The notes: generated by a model from the sequence alone, not told the origin. 14,887 bases of DNA from JACORV01 sp041484135 (GCA_041484135.1 JBGPHD010000067.1:1-14887), one strand, 5' to 3'; shown: positions 5,033-13,337, counted from the first letter of the stretch. Translations and numbers: made by a program.

Positions 5033-7706
5033 CTGGCGCGGAGAGCTGCGCCGCCGCCTGGCCGCGCTGCGCCTCGATGCCGCGCGCGAGGACGAGATCG
5101 TCGAAGAGATGGCCCAGCACCTCGAGGCGCGCTATGCCGAGCTGCTCGCGCGCGGGAGCGACGCGGAGGAGGCCCGGGCCGCCGCGCTGGCGGAGGTGGA
5201 CGCGGACGCGCTGGCCCGCGAGCTCGGCGCCGTGGTGCCTCCGGCGGAGCAGCCCATCGAGCCGGGGAGCGGTGGCATGCTCGGCCTCACCGCGCGGCTC
5301 GCACAGGACGTGCGCTTCGGCGCGCGCACCTTGCGCAAGCACCCCGGCTTCACCCTCCTCGCCGTGCTGACGCTGGCGCTCGGGATCGGCGCCATCACGG
5401 CGATCGCGAGCGCCGTGCGGGGCGTGCTGCTCCGTCCCCTGCCCTTCGCCGATCCGGACCGGCTCGCCACCTTCTGGCTCACGGCTCCGGAGAAGGGCTT
5501 GCCCGTCGTGGCCCTCCCGAACGCCGTGTTCGACTTCGATCGCACGCACAGCCGCGCCTTCGAGGCGATGGCGGCCTATACCACGGGGAACGTGATCCTC
5601 ACCGGGACCGACGACCCCGAGCGCGTCGCCGGCGCCGGCGTCACGCACGAGTTCTTCACCGTCCTCGGCGTGCCGCCGCTCCTCGGCCAGGGATTCCTCG
5701 CCGCGAATGAAACGCCGGGCGCTCCGCGGATGGCGATGCTCAGCTATGCGCTCTGGCAGCGGCGCTACGGCGGCGACTCTTCGGTGATCGGCCGGACCAT
5801 CGCCCTCAGCGAATCGCCGGTCACCGTCGCCGGGGTCATGCCGCCCGGCTTCGACTTCCCGAGCCACTCCGAAGCCTGGTGGACGATCCAGATCGACCTC
5901 ACCCGCTTCAACCCCTGGTATCTCTCCACCGTCGGGCGGCTGCGCACCGGTGTCACAACGGAGGAAGCGGGACGCGAGGTCGCATCCCTCATGGACGACA
6001 TCAAGGCGCGGCATCCCGAGCGCTTCAGCGGGGCCGATGCCGGGCACTCGCGCGCCGTGGCGAAGCTGCTGCGCGAGGACCTCGTCGGCGACGTCCGCAC
6101 ACCCCTGCTCCTGGTCCTCTCCGCGGTGGGCCTCGTGCTGCTGATCGCGTGTGCGAACGTGGCCACGCTGCTGCTCTCCCGCGCCACCAGCCGCGCCCGC
6201 GAGATGGCGTTGCGCTGCAGCCTCGGCGCCAGCACCAGGAGGATCGGCGCGCAGCTCCTCACGGAGAGCCTGTTGCTGGCCGGACTCGGCGGCACCGCCG
6301 GCCTGCTCCTCGCCACCTGGATGGTGCCGGTGCTGCGTGGACTCGCTCCGGCGGGCTTCCCCCGGCTCGAGCTGGTGCGGCTCGACACGCCGGTGCTGCT
6401 CTTCGCCACCGGCCTCACGCTGGTCACGGGCATCCTGGTGGGCTCCGCGCCCGCGCTCCGCGGATCGCGCGTGAATCTGACGGACGTTTTGAGCGACGGC
6501 GCCCGTGGCAGCGCGTCGGTCACCAACCGTCGCTGGAACGACGGGTTCGTCGTGTTCCAGTTCAGTGTGTCGCTGCTGCTCCTCGTGGGCGCCGGGCTGC
6601 TGCTCCGGAGCTTCCAGCGCCTGCGGGCGGTGGACCCGGGGTTCCGGGTCGAGCGAGTGGTGCGCGCGCGGATCTCGCTGCCGGGCCGCCGATACGACAC
6701 CACGGGGAAGATGATCGCGTTCTACGGGCAGCTGCTCGAGCAGCTCAACGCCATGCCGGGAGTGGCCGCCGCGGGCCTCACTCAACAGGCGCCGCTCGCG
6801 CGTGGCAATCCGCAGAACGAGTTCGTCGTCGAAGGACGCGAACCGAGCGCCGGCGAGCCGGTCCCCGTCGCCGACATCCGGAACGTCACGCCGGGCTACT
6901 TCGCCGCGATCGGGACGCCGCTGCTCCTGGGCCGTGCGTTCGAGGCATCGGACGATTCCGCCGCTCCACCGGTCGCGATCGTGGACGCGGCCATGGCACG
7001 GCACTACTGGCCTTCCCTGGACCCGATCGGCAAGCGGGTACGTGACAGCCAGGATCCGTCCGTTCCGTGGCGCACGGTGGTGGGCGTCGCCGCGACGGTG
7101 AAGCACGCCGGTCTCGACGCCCGTCCGTCGCCCCAGATCTACCTGCCGTATGCCCAGCGCCCGCAGTGGTCCATGTATGCGGTCCTCCGCGCGCGCGCCG
7201 ACCCGACGTCCCTGATCCCTCCCCTGCGGCGCATCGTGTCGGCCCTGGATCCGAACGTGCCGGTCTACGACGCGACGACGATGGAGAACGCGCTGGGGCA
7301 ATCGCTCGGCACGCGGCGCTTCACGGACATCCTGCTCGCGGGCCTCGCGGCGACCGCCCTGCTGCTCGCCGCGATCGGCATCTACGGGGTGATGTCGCTG
7401 AACGTCACGGCACGGGGGCGCGAGTTCGGCATCCGCCTCGCGCTGGGCGCTTCACCCGGCACCGTCCGCTGGCAGGTGATGCGTCGCGGCCTGGTGCTCG
7501 CCGGCATCGGCACGCTGCTCGGCGTCGCCGGCGCGGCGGCGCTGACGCGCTTCCTGAGGAATCTGCTCTTCGAGGTCGGCCCGCTGGATCCGCTGACGTT
7601 CGGCGCGGTGGTGGCGGTGCTCGCGGCGGTGACCCTCGCCGCGTCCTGGGTGCCGGCCCGGCGCGCGACGCGCACCGATCCGATCGTGACGCTGCGGCAG
7701 GAGTAA
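5025..7706 (+). CDS. ADOP-type duplicated MacB/FtsX permease
   Basis: 893 residues. An N-terminal cytoplasmic helical prefix (about 1-95, WRGELRRRLAALRLDAAREDEIVEEMAQHLEARY) precedes two copies of the MacB-like unit. Copy one has a membrane helix at about 108-130, a periplasmic domain (about 140-355) and three helices (about 358-384, 410-436, 455-476). Copy two has a helix at about 508-528, a second periplasmic domain and three final helices, ending SWVPARRATRTDPIVTLRQE, a typical FtsX-domain close. There are thus eight membrane helices and no ATP-binding domain. Such proteins are called orphan permeases because an ATPase is usually not encoded beside them, as is true here. Substrate is unknown; export of lipids, peptides or toxic compounds by a mechanotransmission mechanism is conceivable by analogy to MacB. 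ATG 5025 follows GGGGGTGG and overlaps the PadR stop. Confidence 0.93.
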   Translation: MPDWRGELRRRLAALRLDAAREDEIVEEMAQHLEARYAELLARGSDAEEARAAALAEVDADALARELGAVVPPAEQPIEPGSGGMLGLTARLAQDVRFGARTLRKHPGFTLLAVLTLALGIGAITAIASAVRGVLLRPLPFADPDRLATFWLTAPEKGLPVVALPNAVFDFDRTHSRAFEAMAAYTTGNVILTGTDDPERVAGAGVTHEFFTVLGVPPLLGQGFLAANETPGAPRMAMLSYALWQRRYGGDSSVIGRTIALSESPVTVAGVMPPGFDFPSHSEAWWTIQIDLTRFNPWYLSTVGRLRTGVTTEEAGREVASLMDDIKARHPERFSGADAGHSRAVAKLLREDLVGDVRTPLLLVLSAVGLVLLIACANVATLLLSRATSRAREMALRCSLGASTRRIGAQLLTESLLLAGLGGTAGLLLATWMVPVLRGLAPAGFPRLELVRLDTPVLLFATGLTLVTGILVGSAPALRGSRVNLTDVLSDGARGSASVTNRRWNDGFVVFQFSVSLLLLVGAGLLLRSFQRLRAVDPGFRVERVVRARISLPGRRYDTTGKMIAFYGQLLEQLNAMPGVAAAGLTQQAPLARGNPQNEFVVEGREPSAGEPVPVADIRNVTPGYFAAIGTPLLLGRAFEASDDSAAPPVAIVDAAMARHYWPSLDPIGKRVRDSQDPSVPWRTVVGVAATVKHAGLDARPSPQIYLPYAQRPQWSMYAVLRARADPTSLIPPLRRIVSALDPNVPVYDATTMENALGQSLGTRRFTDILLAGLAATALLLAAIGIYGVMSLNVTARGREFGIRLALGASPGTVRWQVMRRGLVLAGIGTLLGVAGAAALTRFLRNLLFEVGPLDPLTFGAVVAVLAAVTLAASWVPARRATRTDPIVTLRQE

Positions 7707-7711
7707 GCCGC

Positions 7712-8137
7712 CTACGGCACGTAGCCCATCTTGCGGAATCCGTCGTAGCCCCGGCGGGTGAGGTCTGCCAGCTCCTTGAAGAGTGCCGGGTCGGGCGCGG
7801 TGAAGTTGAAGCAGGCCTTGCCCTGCATCCGGACCTTCAGCTCGGGTGAGATGCGGGCCTGCAGCTCCGGGTTCATGTAGATCGGCATCAGGTGGTAGCT
7901 CACGTAGTTCTTCATCGGCCGGGCCGCCGCGAACATCATGCCGCCCGGGTACTTCTTGGTCGGCGTGCCGGACACCATGAGTCCATTGGATGCCCATATC
8001 GACAGCTTGAGCGTCCTCCCGTATGGGGTCAGGATCTTCTCGAACCCGGCCATGGCGGCGCCGAAGTCCTTGGTGCCGCCTTTGGTGCTGCGCCTGGTGT
8101 TGCCTTGCGCCGCCGGCTTGCGCGTGCGGGTCGCCAT
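7712..8137 (-). CDS. Small conserved-looking hypothetical protein, possibly DUF1801/YdhG-like
   Basis: 141 residues, cytoplasmic, with a basic disordered tail (about 1-25, rich in Lys, Arg and Thr). The folded part has the pattern GGMMFAAARPMKNYVSYHLMPIY, then NPELQARISPELKVRMQGK, ACFNF and LFKELADLTRRG. This resembles small YdhG/DUF1801-fold proteins, but I am not certain of the family, and no enzymatic motif is obvious. The start at 8137 has GGGGA 8 nt upstream and a good promoter (TTGACC, 18 nt, TAACGT). Its stop faces the permease stop with only 5 bp between them. It is divergent from the GH3 gene with 112 bp between starts. Confidence 0.75.
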   Translation of the reverse strand: MATRTRKPAAQGNTRRSTKGGTKDFGAAMAGFEKILTPYGRTLKLSIWASNGLMVSGTPTKKYPGGMMFAAARPMKNYVSYHLMPIYMNPELQARISPELKVRMQGKACFNFTAPDPALFKELADLTRRGYDGFRKMGYVP

Positions 8138-8168
8138 GAGACCAGTCCCCGTGTGAGGTGACCTCGCG

Positions 8169-8198
8169 ACGTTAGCGCGGAGCGGCGCCGGTGGTCAA
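8169..8198 (-). promoter_or_regulatory. Promoter of the small hypothetical gene
   Basis: On the minus strand TTGACC (8198-8193) and TAACGT (8174-8169) are separated by 18 nt. The start would be near 8162, leaving a short leader with a GGGGA ribosome-binding site before ATG 8137. Confidence 0.6.
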
Positions 8199-8235
8199 GG
8201 CGGGCCGTCGATGGCCGCGAGGACCACCCGGCCTG

Positions 8236-8241
8236 TAGATT
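8236..8241 (+). promoter_or_regulatory. Extended -10-like hexamer of a leaderless start (GH3 gene)
   Basis: TAGATT lies 8 nt before ATG 8250, with no Shine-Dalgarno between. The position fits transcription starting at or next to the A of the start codon. No clear -35 is visible. Confidence 0.4.
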
Positions 8242-8249
8242 GGGCGCCC

Positions 8250-10934
8250 ATGCCCACGGTCACCGTTCAGTCGGGACGCCTCACGCGGATCACGACTCGC
8301 GTGCTGGTGGCGCTCGCGCTCTTCGCCGTGCCACGAACGGCGGTGCCGCAGGCGGGGGCCCCGTTCCCCTATCGAGATCCCCGCCGCCCGGTGGAGGCGC
8401 GGGTCCGCGACCTGCTGAGCCGCATGAGTCTCGAAGAGAAGTTCTGGCAGCTCTTCATGGTCCCGGGCGACCTCGACGACCCCTCGCACGACTGGTCCCA
8501 CGGCGTCTTCGGGCTCCAGATCGTGCCCGCGGCGGCGGACACCGGCGCCGGCGCGGCCCGCGCCCACGCCGAGCGGATCAACGCCATCCAGCGATACTTC
8601 GTCGAACACACGCGGTTAGGCATCCCGATCATCCCGTTCGAAGAGGCCGTGCACGGCTTCGTGCGCGAAGGAGCAACCGTCTTCCCGCAGGCCATCGCCC
8701 TCGCGGCGACCTGGGACACCGCCCTGGTGGAGCGGGTCGCCGCGGCCGTCGCGCGGGAGACGGGAAGCCGCGGCGTGCGCCAAGTCCTCTCGCCGGTGAT
8801 CAACATCGCGAGCGACGTGCGCTGGGGCCGCGTCGAGGAGACCTACGGCGAGGATCCATGGCTCGTCTCGGCGATGGGGCGCGCGTTCATCGGCGCCTTC
8901 GAGCAGGCCGGGATCGTCGCCACACCGAAGCACTTCGTGGCCAACGTCGGGGAGGGCGGGCGCGACAGCTATCCCATCGAGATCAGCCTGCGCCGCCTCG
9001 CCGAGACCTTCTTCCCGCCGTTCGAGAGCGCCGTCAGGCAGGCCCACGCGCGGTCGGTCATGACGGCGTACAACTCGGTGGACGGCGTTCCCGCGACGCA
9101 GAACCGCTGGCTCCTGACCGATGTGCTGAGGCGGGAGTGGGGATTCCGCGGCGTCGTGATCTCCGACGCCGCGGCCACCGGCGGCGCGACCGTGCTCCAC
9201 ATGACCGAGCCCAACACGCCCGTGGCGGCGCAGCATGCGTTCGCGGCGGGCCTGGACGTGGTCTTCCAGTCTTCGTGGGAACAGCATCGCCCGTACTGGG
9301 ACGCGTTCCGGCGCGGCCTGATCCCGCCCGCCCAGATCGACTCCGCGGTCGCCCGGGTGCTGCGGGTGAAGTTCGCGCTGGGACTCTTCGAGCATCCGTA
9401 CGTGGACCCGGACAGCGCGGCCTGGTGGAACGGCAACGCCGCGCATCGCGCGCTGGCGCTCGAAGCCGCGCGTGAGGGGATCGTGCTGCTCAGGAACGAG
9501 CATGGCCGTTTGCCTCTCAGCCGGACCATCGGGTCCGTCGCCGTGATCGGGACCGACGCCATCGAGGCGCGGCTGGGCGGCTACAGCGGCCCCGGCACTC
9601 GGCGGGTCTCGATCCTCGACGGCATCCGCGAGAAGCTCGGCCTAACGGTCCATGTCAGGTACGCGCCCGGCCCCGGACGGACGGCAAACGAGGTAGCGGT
9701 GATCCCGACCGCGCAACTGACGTGGGATTCGGGAGGCCGCGCGGTACCGGGGCTCCGCGGTGAGTACTTCGACAACATCCGGCTCGAGGGAACGCCGCGC
9801 ATCGTCCGCACCGACCCCAGAGTGGACTTCGGCTGGACGCTGAACTCCCCGGGCCGAGGGATCCCGTTCGACTGGTACTCGGTGCGGTGGACCGGCCGAA
9901 TGACGGTGCCGGAGGGCGGCGTGCGCCGGCTCGGCGTGGAGGGGAACGACGGGTATCGCCTGTACGTGGACGGCCGGCTCCTCCTCGACAACTGGCGGAA
10001 GCAGACGGTGCGCCGGCTTCTCGCCGACGTGTCGCTCGAGCCAGGACGGTCGGTCGACATCCGGCTGGAGTTCTTCGAGAGCACCGGCAACGCGCACGTG
10101 AAGCTGGTCTGGGATGCCGGCATCGTGGACGATCACCGTCCCGCTATCGACAGCGCCGTGAGCATCGTCAGGCAGAGTGACGTGGCGGTGATCGTCGCGG
10201 GGATCGAGGAGGGCGAGTTCCGGGACCGCGCGTCCTTGAGGCTGCCGGGATACCAGGAGCAGCTGATCCAGGAGGTCGCGGTCACGGGCAAGCCGTTGGT
10301 CGTGGTCCTCGTCGGGGGGAGCGCCATCACGATGGGGCCATGGCTCGACCGGGTGGACGCCGTGCTCGATGTGTGGTATCCGGGCGAGGAGGGCGGCCAC
10401 GCGGTGGCGGAGGTCCTCTTCGGCGACGCCGATCCCGGCGGCCGGCTACCGATCACGTTCCCGGTCGCCGAAGGACAGCTGCCGCTCGTCTACGATCATC
10501 TGCCCACCGGCCGCGGCGACGACTATCTCGATCTCACCGGCCACCCGCTCTTCCCGTTCGGCTTCGGGCTGAGCTACACGACCTTCGAATACTCAGCGCT
10601 CGCGATCGAGCCTCTGGTGATGGGTCCTCACGGGACCGCGCTGGTGCGGTGCCGGGTGAGGAACACCGGCTCACGCGCCGGCGACGAGGTCGTCCAGCTC
10701 TACATCAGGGACGTGCTCGCCTCGGTGGCGCGTCCCGTTATGCAGCTCGAGGGGTTCCGCCGCGTGCACCTCGCGCCCGGCGAGGAGACCGAGCTGACGT
10801 TCCCGCTTTCGACGGAGCACCTGCGCATGCTGGATCGCGACCGGCACTGGGTGGTGGAGCCGGGGACGTTCCGCGTGATGGTGGGCGCTTCGTCGCAGGA
10901 CATCCGGCTCCGCGGCGAGCTGACCGTCCGTTAG
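8250..10934 (+). CDS. Exported glycoside hydrolase family 3 beta-glycosidase with PA14 insert
   Basis: 894 residues from ATG 8250. A signal peptide (VLVALALFAVPRTAVPQA) precedes the GH3 TIM barrel (about 45-400). This carries GRVEETYGEDP (193-203), Lys227-His228 in ATPKHFVAN for substrate binding, and the nucleophile Asp306 in GVVISDA. The alpha/beta sandwich follows but is interrupted at about 500-625 by a PA14-like domain (GLRGEYFDN to HVKLVWDAG), a carbohydrate-binding insert known in several GH3 enzymes. The likely acid/base is Glu656 in an E-x-x-D-R motif just after the insert. A fibronectin-III-like domain closes the protein (about 785-890, RVRNTGSRAGDEVVQLYI). It should cleave terminal beta-linked glucose or xylose from oligosaccharides outside the cytoplasm; exact substrate cannot be told. 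An in-frame ATG at 8211 would bury the signal peptide and lies upstream of the -10-like TAGATT. Confidence 0.94.
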   Translation: MPTVTVQSGRLTRITTRVLVALALFAVPRTAVPQAGAPFPYRDPRRPVEARVRDLLSRMSLEEKFWQLFMVPGDLDDPSHDWSHGVFGLQIVPAAADTGAGAARAHAERINAIQRYFVEHTRLGIPIIPFEEAVHGFVREGATVFPQAIALAATWDTALVERVAAAVARETGSRGVRQVLSPVINIASDVRWGRVEETYGEDPWLVSAMGRAFIGAFEQAGIVATPKHFVANVGEGGRDSYPIEISLRRLAETFFPPFESAVRQAHARSVMTAYNSVDGVPATQNRWLLTDVLRREWGFRGVVISDAAATGGATVLHMTEPNTPVAAQHAFAAGLDVVFQSSWEQHRPYWDAFRRGLIPPAQIDSAVARVLRVKFALGLFEHPYVDPDSAAWWNGNAAHRALALEAAREGIVLLRNEHGRLPLSRTIGSVAVIGTDAIEARLGGYSGPGTRRVSILDGIREKLGLTVHVRYAPGPGRTANEVAVIPTAQLTWDSGGRAVPGLRGEYFDNIRLEGTPRIVRTDPRVDFGWTLNSPGRGIPFDWYSVRWTGRMTVPEGGVRRLGVEGNDGYRLYVDGRLLLDNWRKQTVRRLLADVSLEPGRSVDIRLEFFESTGNAHVKLVWDAGIVDDHRPAIDSAVSIVRQSDVAVIVAGIEEGEFRDRASLRLPGYQEQLIQEVAVTGKPLVVVLVGGSAITMGPWLDRVDAVLDVWYPGEEGGHAVAEVLFGDADPGGRLPITFPVAEGQLPLVYDHLPTGRGDDYLDLTGHPLFPFGFGLSYTTFEYSALAIEPLVMGPHGTALVRCRVRNTGSRAGDEVVQLYIRDVLASVARPVMQLEGFRRVHLAPGEETELTFPLSTEHLRMLDRDRHWVVEPGTFRVMVGASSQDIRLRGELTVR

Positions 10935-10939
10935 GCCCT

Positions 10940-11914
10940 TCAGCTCGCGCGGAGGCGCGCCGACTGGATGAGCCGCTGCCGCGCCGTGTTGCCCGGCACC
11001 GCGATGTGCGTCGAGGGATCGAACTCCCGCCCCACGGCGGGACTCCCCTCCGGCACCCAGATCTCCAGCCGGGTCGAGCTGTAGCCGCTCGGCAGGTAGC
11101 GCACGTAGTAGCCGTCGGGGTGCCGCGACCAGCGCCCACGCGGTATGTCCCGGCTCCCTTCGCCGCGCGGCGCCATGCCCGCGAGCACCGCCACCCGCTC
11201 CATGTCGTCGAAGCTGGCGGTCGTGCTCGTCAGCATGCCGCGCAGCTGCCCCTCGGCGCGCATCAGCTGCTGCGCGGGCTCGGGGAGCGAGGCCATCGCC
11301 CGCTCGAGCACCGGACCGGCGAGCTCGAGTGCGCTGCGATTCAGGGTGGCGATCTGCTGCGGCGAGAGGAGCAGCACGGCGGCGGCCTTCAGGTTGGGCT
11401 GCAGCTCCTCGAACTTGGCACGCGCGACGATCGCCCATAGCAGAAGCTGGACGTCGTGCTGTGGGATCTCGGGATGCTGGTCCGAGTTCCGCACCACGCT
11501 CTCCACCTGGTCCTCGGCAGACCCGCGGGGCGGCGCGTAGAGGTAACCGTCTCCAGCGCCCGGCCCGTGAGTCCCCGCGTGGAGACAGTAGCTCTGATCC
11601 TGCATCGCGAAGTGCCCCACCCGCAGGATGAACCCGCCGTGCGGGCCCCGCTGGAGCGAGTGCATCGGCGCGAACATGGACGGATCGGGGTTGTGGCCGT
11701 CGAGCGAATCCACGCCCCAGACGGCGTCGGGCAGGCGGGTCGTGATGGGCGGCGGGCTTTCCAGGAGCCGCCGGGGATCGATCGCCTCCGCGGCGCCGGC
11801 CGCCGCGCGGCGCAGCCGGCCGATCTGCGCCTCGAGAGGGGCGGCGACGCTCAGCGCCAGCAGCGCGGAGAACGCGAACGCGTGAGCGGTGCGGGCGGAG
11901 TGGATCCTGCGCAT
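10940..11914 (-). CDS. Exported hypothetical protein with a thioester-domain-like Cys/Gln pattern
   Basis: 324 residues. A signal peptide ends APLEA|Q (about 1-29). The mature protein has one cysteine only, Cys110, in QSYCLHAGTHGPGAGDGYLYAP. It is followed 46 residues later by DVQLLLWAI (Gln156, Trp160), after HPEIPQH. The pair resembles the Y-C-hydrophobic and hydrophobic-Q-x-x-hydrophobic-W motifs of bacterial thioester domains (TED/TQXA), where Cys and Gln form an internal bond able to react with a target amine. The rest is helical (KAAAVLLLSPQQIATLN) with a C-terminal WSRHPDGYYVRYLPSGY segment. I do not know a function for this protein. ATG 11914 has GGAGGT 3 nt upstream and a -10-like TACTAAT (11949-11943). 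It converges on the GH3 gene with 5 bp between stops. No membrane anchor or sortase motif is visible. Confidence 0.85.
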   Translation of the reverse strand: MRRIHSARTAHAFAFSALLALSVAAPLEAQIGRLRRAAAGAAEAIDPRRLLESPPPITTRLPDAVWGVDSLDGHNPDPSMFAPMHSLQRGPHGGFILRVGHFAMQDQSYCLHAGTHGPGAGDGYLYAPPRGSAEDQVESVVRNSDQHPEIPQHDVQLLLWAIVARAKFEELQPNLKAAAVLLLSPQQIATLNRSALELAGPVLERAMASLPEPAQQLMRAEGQLRGMLTSTTASFDDMERVAVLAGMAPRGEGSRDIPRGRWSRHPDGYYVRYLPSGYSSTRLEIWVPEGSPAVGREFDPSTHIAVPGNTARQRLIQSARLRAS

Positions 11915-12001
11915 GGGACCTCCGGAACGGCGGGTCGAGGTAATTAGTACGCGCGACTCCCTGACGGGAAGGGGTGCCGACCCGGCGCGCCGGTCGAGCG
12001 G

Positions 12002-12292
12002 TCAGTCCTTCCAGTTCCACCACTTGAGCTTCTCGGCGTTAGGCCGAGGCGTGCTCGCGAAGTAGACCGCGCAGCGGAACACGTAGAGGAGGCAGCGATC
12101 CTGGTGGACGCCGCGCTGGAGGCAGAGGCGGTCGTAGAGCACTTCGGGGTCCTTCCCCACCAGGTCCGCGACCCGGTTGACCTTGAGGTCGCGCAGGTCC
12201 TGCGCGATGCTCGGGCCGACGCCGGGGATAGTCATGAGCTCGTCCTTGGGGGCGGCGGTGCGGCGGACGCGGCGGGCGGTGGCTTGGGGCAT
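12002..12292 (-). CDS. Cdd1-type helix-hairpin-helix protein
   Basis: 96 residues, cytoplasmic. A helix-hairpin-helix motif (IPGVGPSIAQDLRDL, about 22-36) is followed by the Cdd1/'pathogenicity locus' family signature GKDPEVLYDRLC, then HQDRCLLYVFRCAVYFAS and the C-terminal KLKWWNWKD. Length is normal for the family. Helix-hairpin-helix folds usually bind DNA backbone non-specifically. The family name comes from a Clostridioides difficile locus, and some members are annotated as mitomycin-resistance proteins; actual function is not settled. Start ATG 12292 has GGAGGAT 8 nt upstream. The gene diverges from the AAA ATPase; a repeat hairpin lies between them. Confidence 0.88.
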   Translation of the reverse strand: MPQATARRVRRTAAPKDELMTIPGVGPSIAQDLRDLKVNRVADLVGKDPEVLYDRLCLQRGVHQDRCLLYVFRCAVYFASTPRPNAEKLKWWNWKD

Positions 12293-12314
12293 GGCGATGG
12301 ATCCTCCGGTTCAA

Positions 12315-12347
12315 TGCCTATTGCCTATTGCCTATTGCCTATTGCCC
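12315..12347. repeat. Heptanucleotide tandem repeat, four exact TGCCTAT units
   Basis: TGCCTAT occurs four times without mismatch (12315-12342), followed by a partial unit TGCCC. It is AT-richer than the surrounding genome. Translated, it gives the PIAYCLLPIAYCLLPI-type peptide seen in spurious database ORFs, so the short reading frames across it are not genes. Confidence 0.9.
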
Positions 12348-12387
12348 CTGTCACGGGGAAACAGAGGCAATGGGCAATAGGCAATAG
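12332..12387. repeat. Long hairpin built from the heptanucleotide repeat
   Basis: The right half of the tandem repeat (12332-12347) is perfectly complementary to 12372-12387, giving a 16-bp stem. The 24-nt interior contains CTGT/ACAG (12348-12351 with 12361-12364) and an alternative CCCC/GGGG. The hairpin sits in the 172-bp gap between the divergent Cdd1 and AAA ATPase genes. It could be a mobile or amplified intergenic element, or a structural barrier between the two promoters. Confidence 0.85.
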
Positions 12388-12451
12388 ATGGTATGGGACG
12401 TACCCGAATAAATACCGAACCTCAGGCGTTCCGTCAAGCGCGGCCGGGCCC

Positions 12452-12457
12452 TAACTT
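12452..12457 (+). promoter_or_regulatory. -10-like hexamer of a leaderless start (AAA ATPase)
   Basis: TAACTT lies 7 nt before ATG 12465; the gap GTCGCCC holds no Shine-Dalgarno. TTCCGT at 12429-12434 is a weak -35 candidate at 17-nt spacing. Confidence 0.45.
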
Positions 12458-12464
12458 GTCGCCC

Positions 12465-13289
12465 ATGCCCTTCCTCGAGTCCATCGCCCGCAAGCCCGGT
12501 TCCGACGCCGCGAGTGCGTTCCCCTACACCGTCCCGGCGATCCGCACGCTGGAAGCGCTCGAGCTGGGCGCCGCCGTGACGTGCTTCGTAGGCGAGAACG
12601 GGTCAGGCAAGAGCACGCTGATCGAGGCGCTCGCGCTGGCCGTGGGCTTGCCGGCGGTCGGCGCCGACGACCTCGCGCGCGACGGGACGCTGGGCGCCCA
12701 GCGCGCGTTCGCGCGGACGCTGCGCCTGTCGTGGTCGCGCCGGACCTCGCGCGGGTTCTTCCTTCGGGCCGAGGATTTCTTCGGGTTCGTGAAGCGCCTG
12801 AGCCGGGAGCGCGCCGAGCTGGAGGCGCGTATCGTGGAGATCGAGGCGGAGTACCGTGCCCGGGCCCGGTCGTCGATGGCGCTGGGCCTGGCGCAGATGC
12901 CGGCGCGCACCTCGCTGGCCGAGATGACGCGCCGGTACGGCGTGGACCTCGACGCCAACTCGCATGGCGAGAGCTTCCTCAGGCTCTTCCAGTCGCGGTT
13001 CGTGCCGGGCGGCCTCTACCTGATGGACGAGCCAGAGGCGGCGCTCTCGCCGCAGAGCCAGCTGGGCCTGCTGGCGATGCTGATGGACATGGTGGAGCGG
13101 GACGCGCAGTTCGTGATCGCGACGCACTCGCCGATCCTGCTGGCGTTCCCAGGGGCGAAGATCTACAGCTTCGACGCGACGCCGGTGGCGCCGGTCGCGT
13201 ACGACGACCTGCCGCACGTGGCGCTCACGCGGTCATTCCTGAACACGCCGGAGCGCTATCTCAGGAAGCTCGGGCCGGCCGCGGAGTAG
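12465..13289 (+). CDS. AAA family ATPase, ABC/SMC-like, stand-alone
   Basis: 274 residues, cytoplasmic. Walker A GENGSGKST (43-51), a short charged helical stretch with SRERAELEARIVEIEAEY (113-130), the signature-like SHGES (166-170), Walker B LYLMDEPEAALS (184-195) and switch His221 in ATHSP show an ABC-type ATPase of the RecF/SMC-related group that binds ATP between two subunits. The opening lines (FLESIARKPG, then FPYTVPAIRTLEAL) are typical of the small 'AAA family ATPase' proteins annotated without known function. No nuclease (TOPRIM) domain is attached, and no partner gene is adjacent on the same strand, so this does not look like an OLD or Gabija defence pair. ATG 12465 is chosen over the upstream frame opening at 12393, since that would start inside the repeat region and run through the -10-like TAACTT. 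Confidence 0.9.
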   Translation: MPFLESIARKPGSDAASAFPYTVPAIRTLEALELGAAVTCFVGENGSGKSTLIEALALAVGLPAVGADDLARDGTLGAQRAFARTLRLSWSRRTSRGFFLRAEDFFGFVKRLSRERAELEARIVEIEAEYRARARSSMALGLAQMPARTSLAEMTRRYGVDLDANSHGESFLRLFQSRFVPGGLYLMDEPEAALSPQSQLGLLAMLMDMVERDAQFVIATHSPILLAFPGAKIYSFDATPVAPVAYDDLPHVALTRSFLNTPERYLRKLGPAAE

Positions 13290-13337
13290 AACGCCGTCGG
13301 TCCCGGGTAGGGCGTGGGTCGGGTCGAGCGCCGGCGG

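Noticed and set aside
4935..7301. 788-residue minus-strand ORF
   Set aside because: It is antisense to the PadR end and the permease, with low-complexity charged composition and no motif; typical of GC-rich shadow frames.
12313..12387. CRISPR array from the tandem repeats
   Set aside because: Units are 7 bp, contiguous without spacers, and no cas gene is near.
12104..12454. Short plus-strand ORFs crossing the heptanucleotide repeat
   Set aside because: The peptide PIAYCLLPI is just the translated repeat, and the rest is antisense to the Cdd1 gene.
12465..13289. Defence ATPase (OLD, Gabija or Septu-like)
   Set aside because: No nuclease domain or partner gene accompanies it; the neighbours are a Cdd1-type gene and an S41 peptidase on the other strand.
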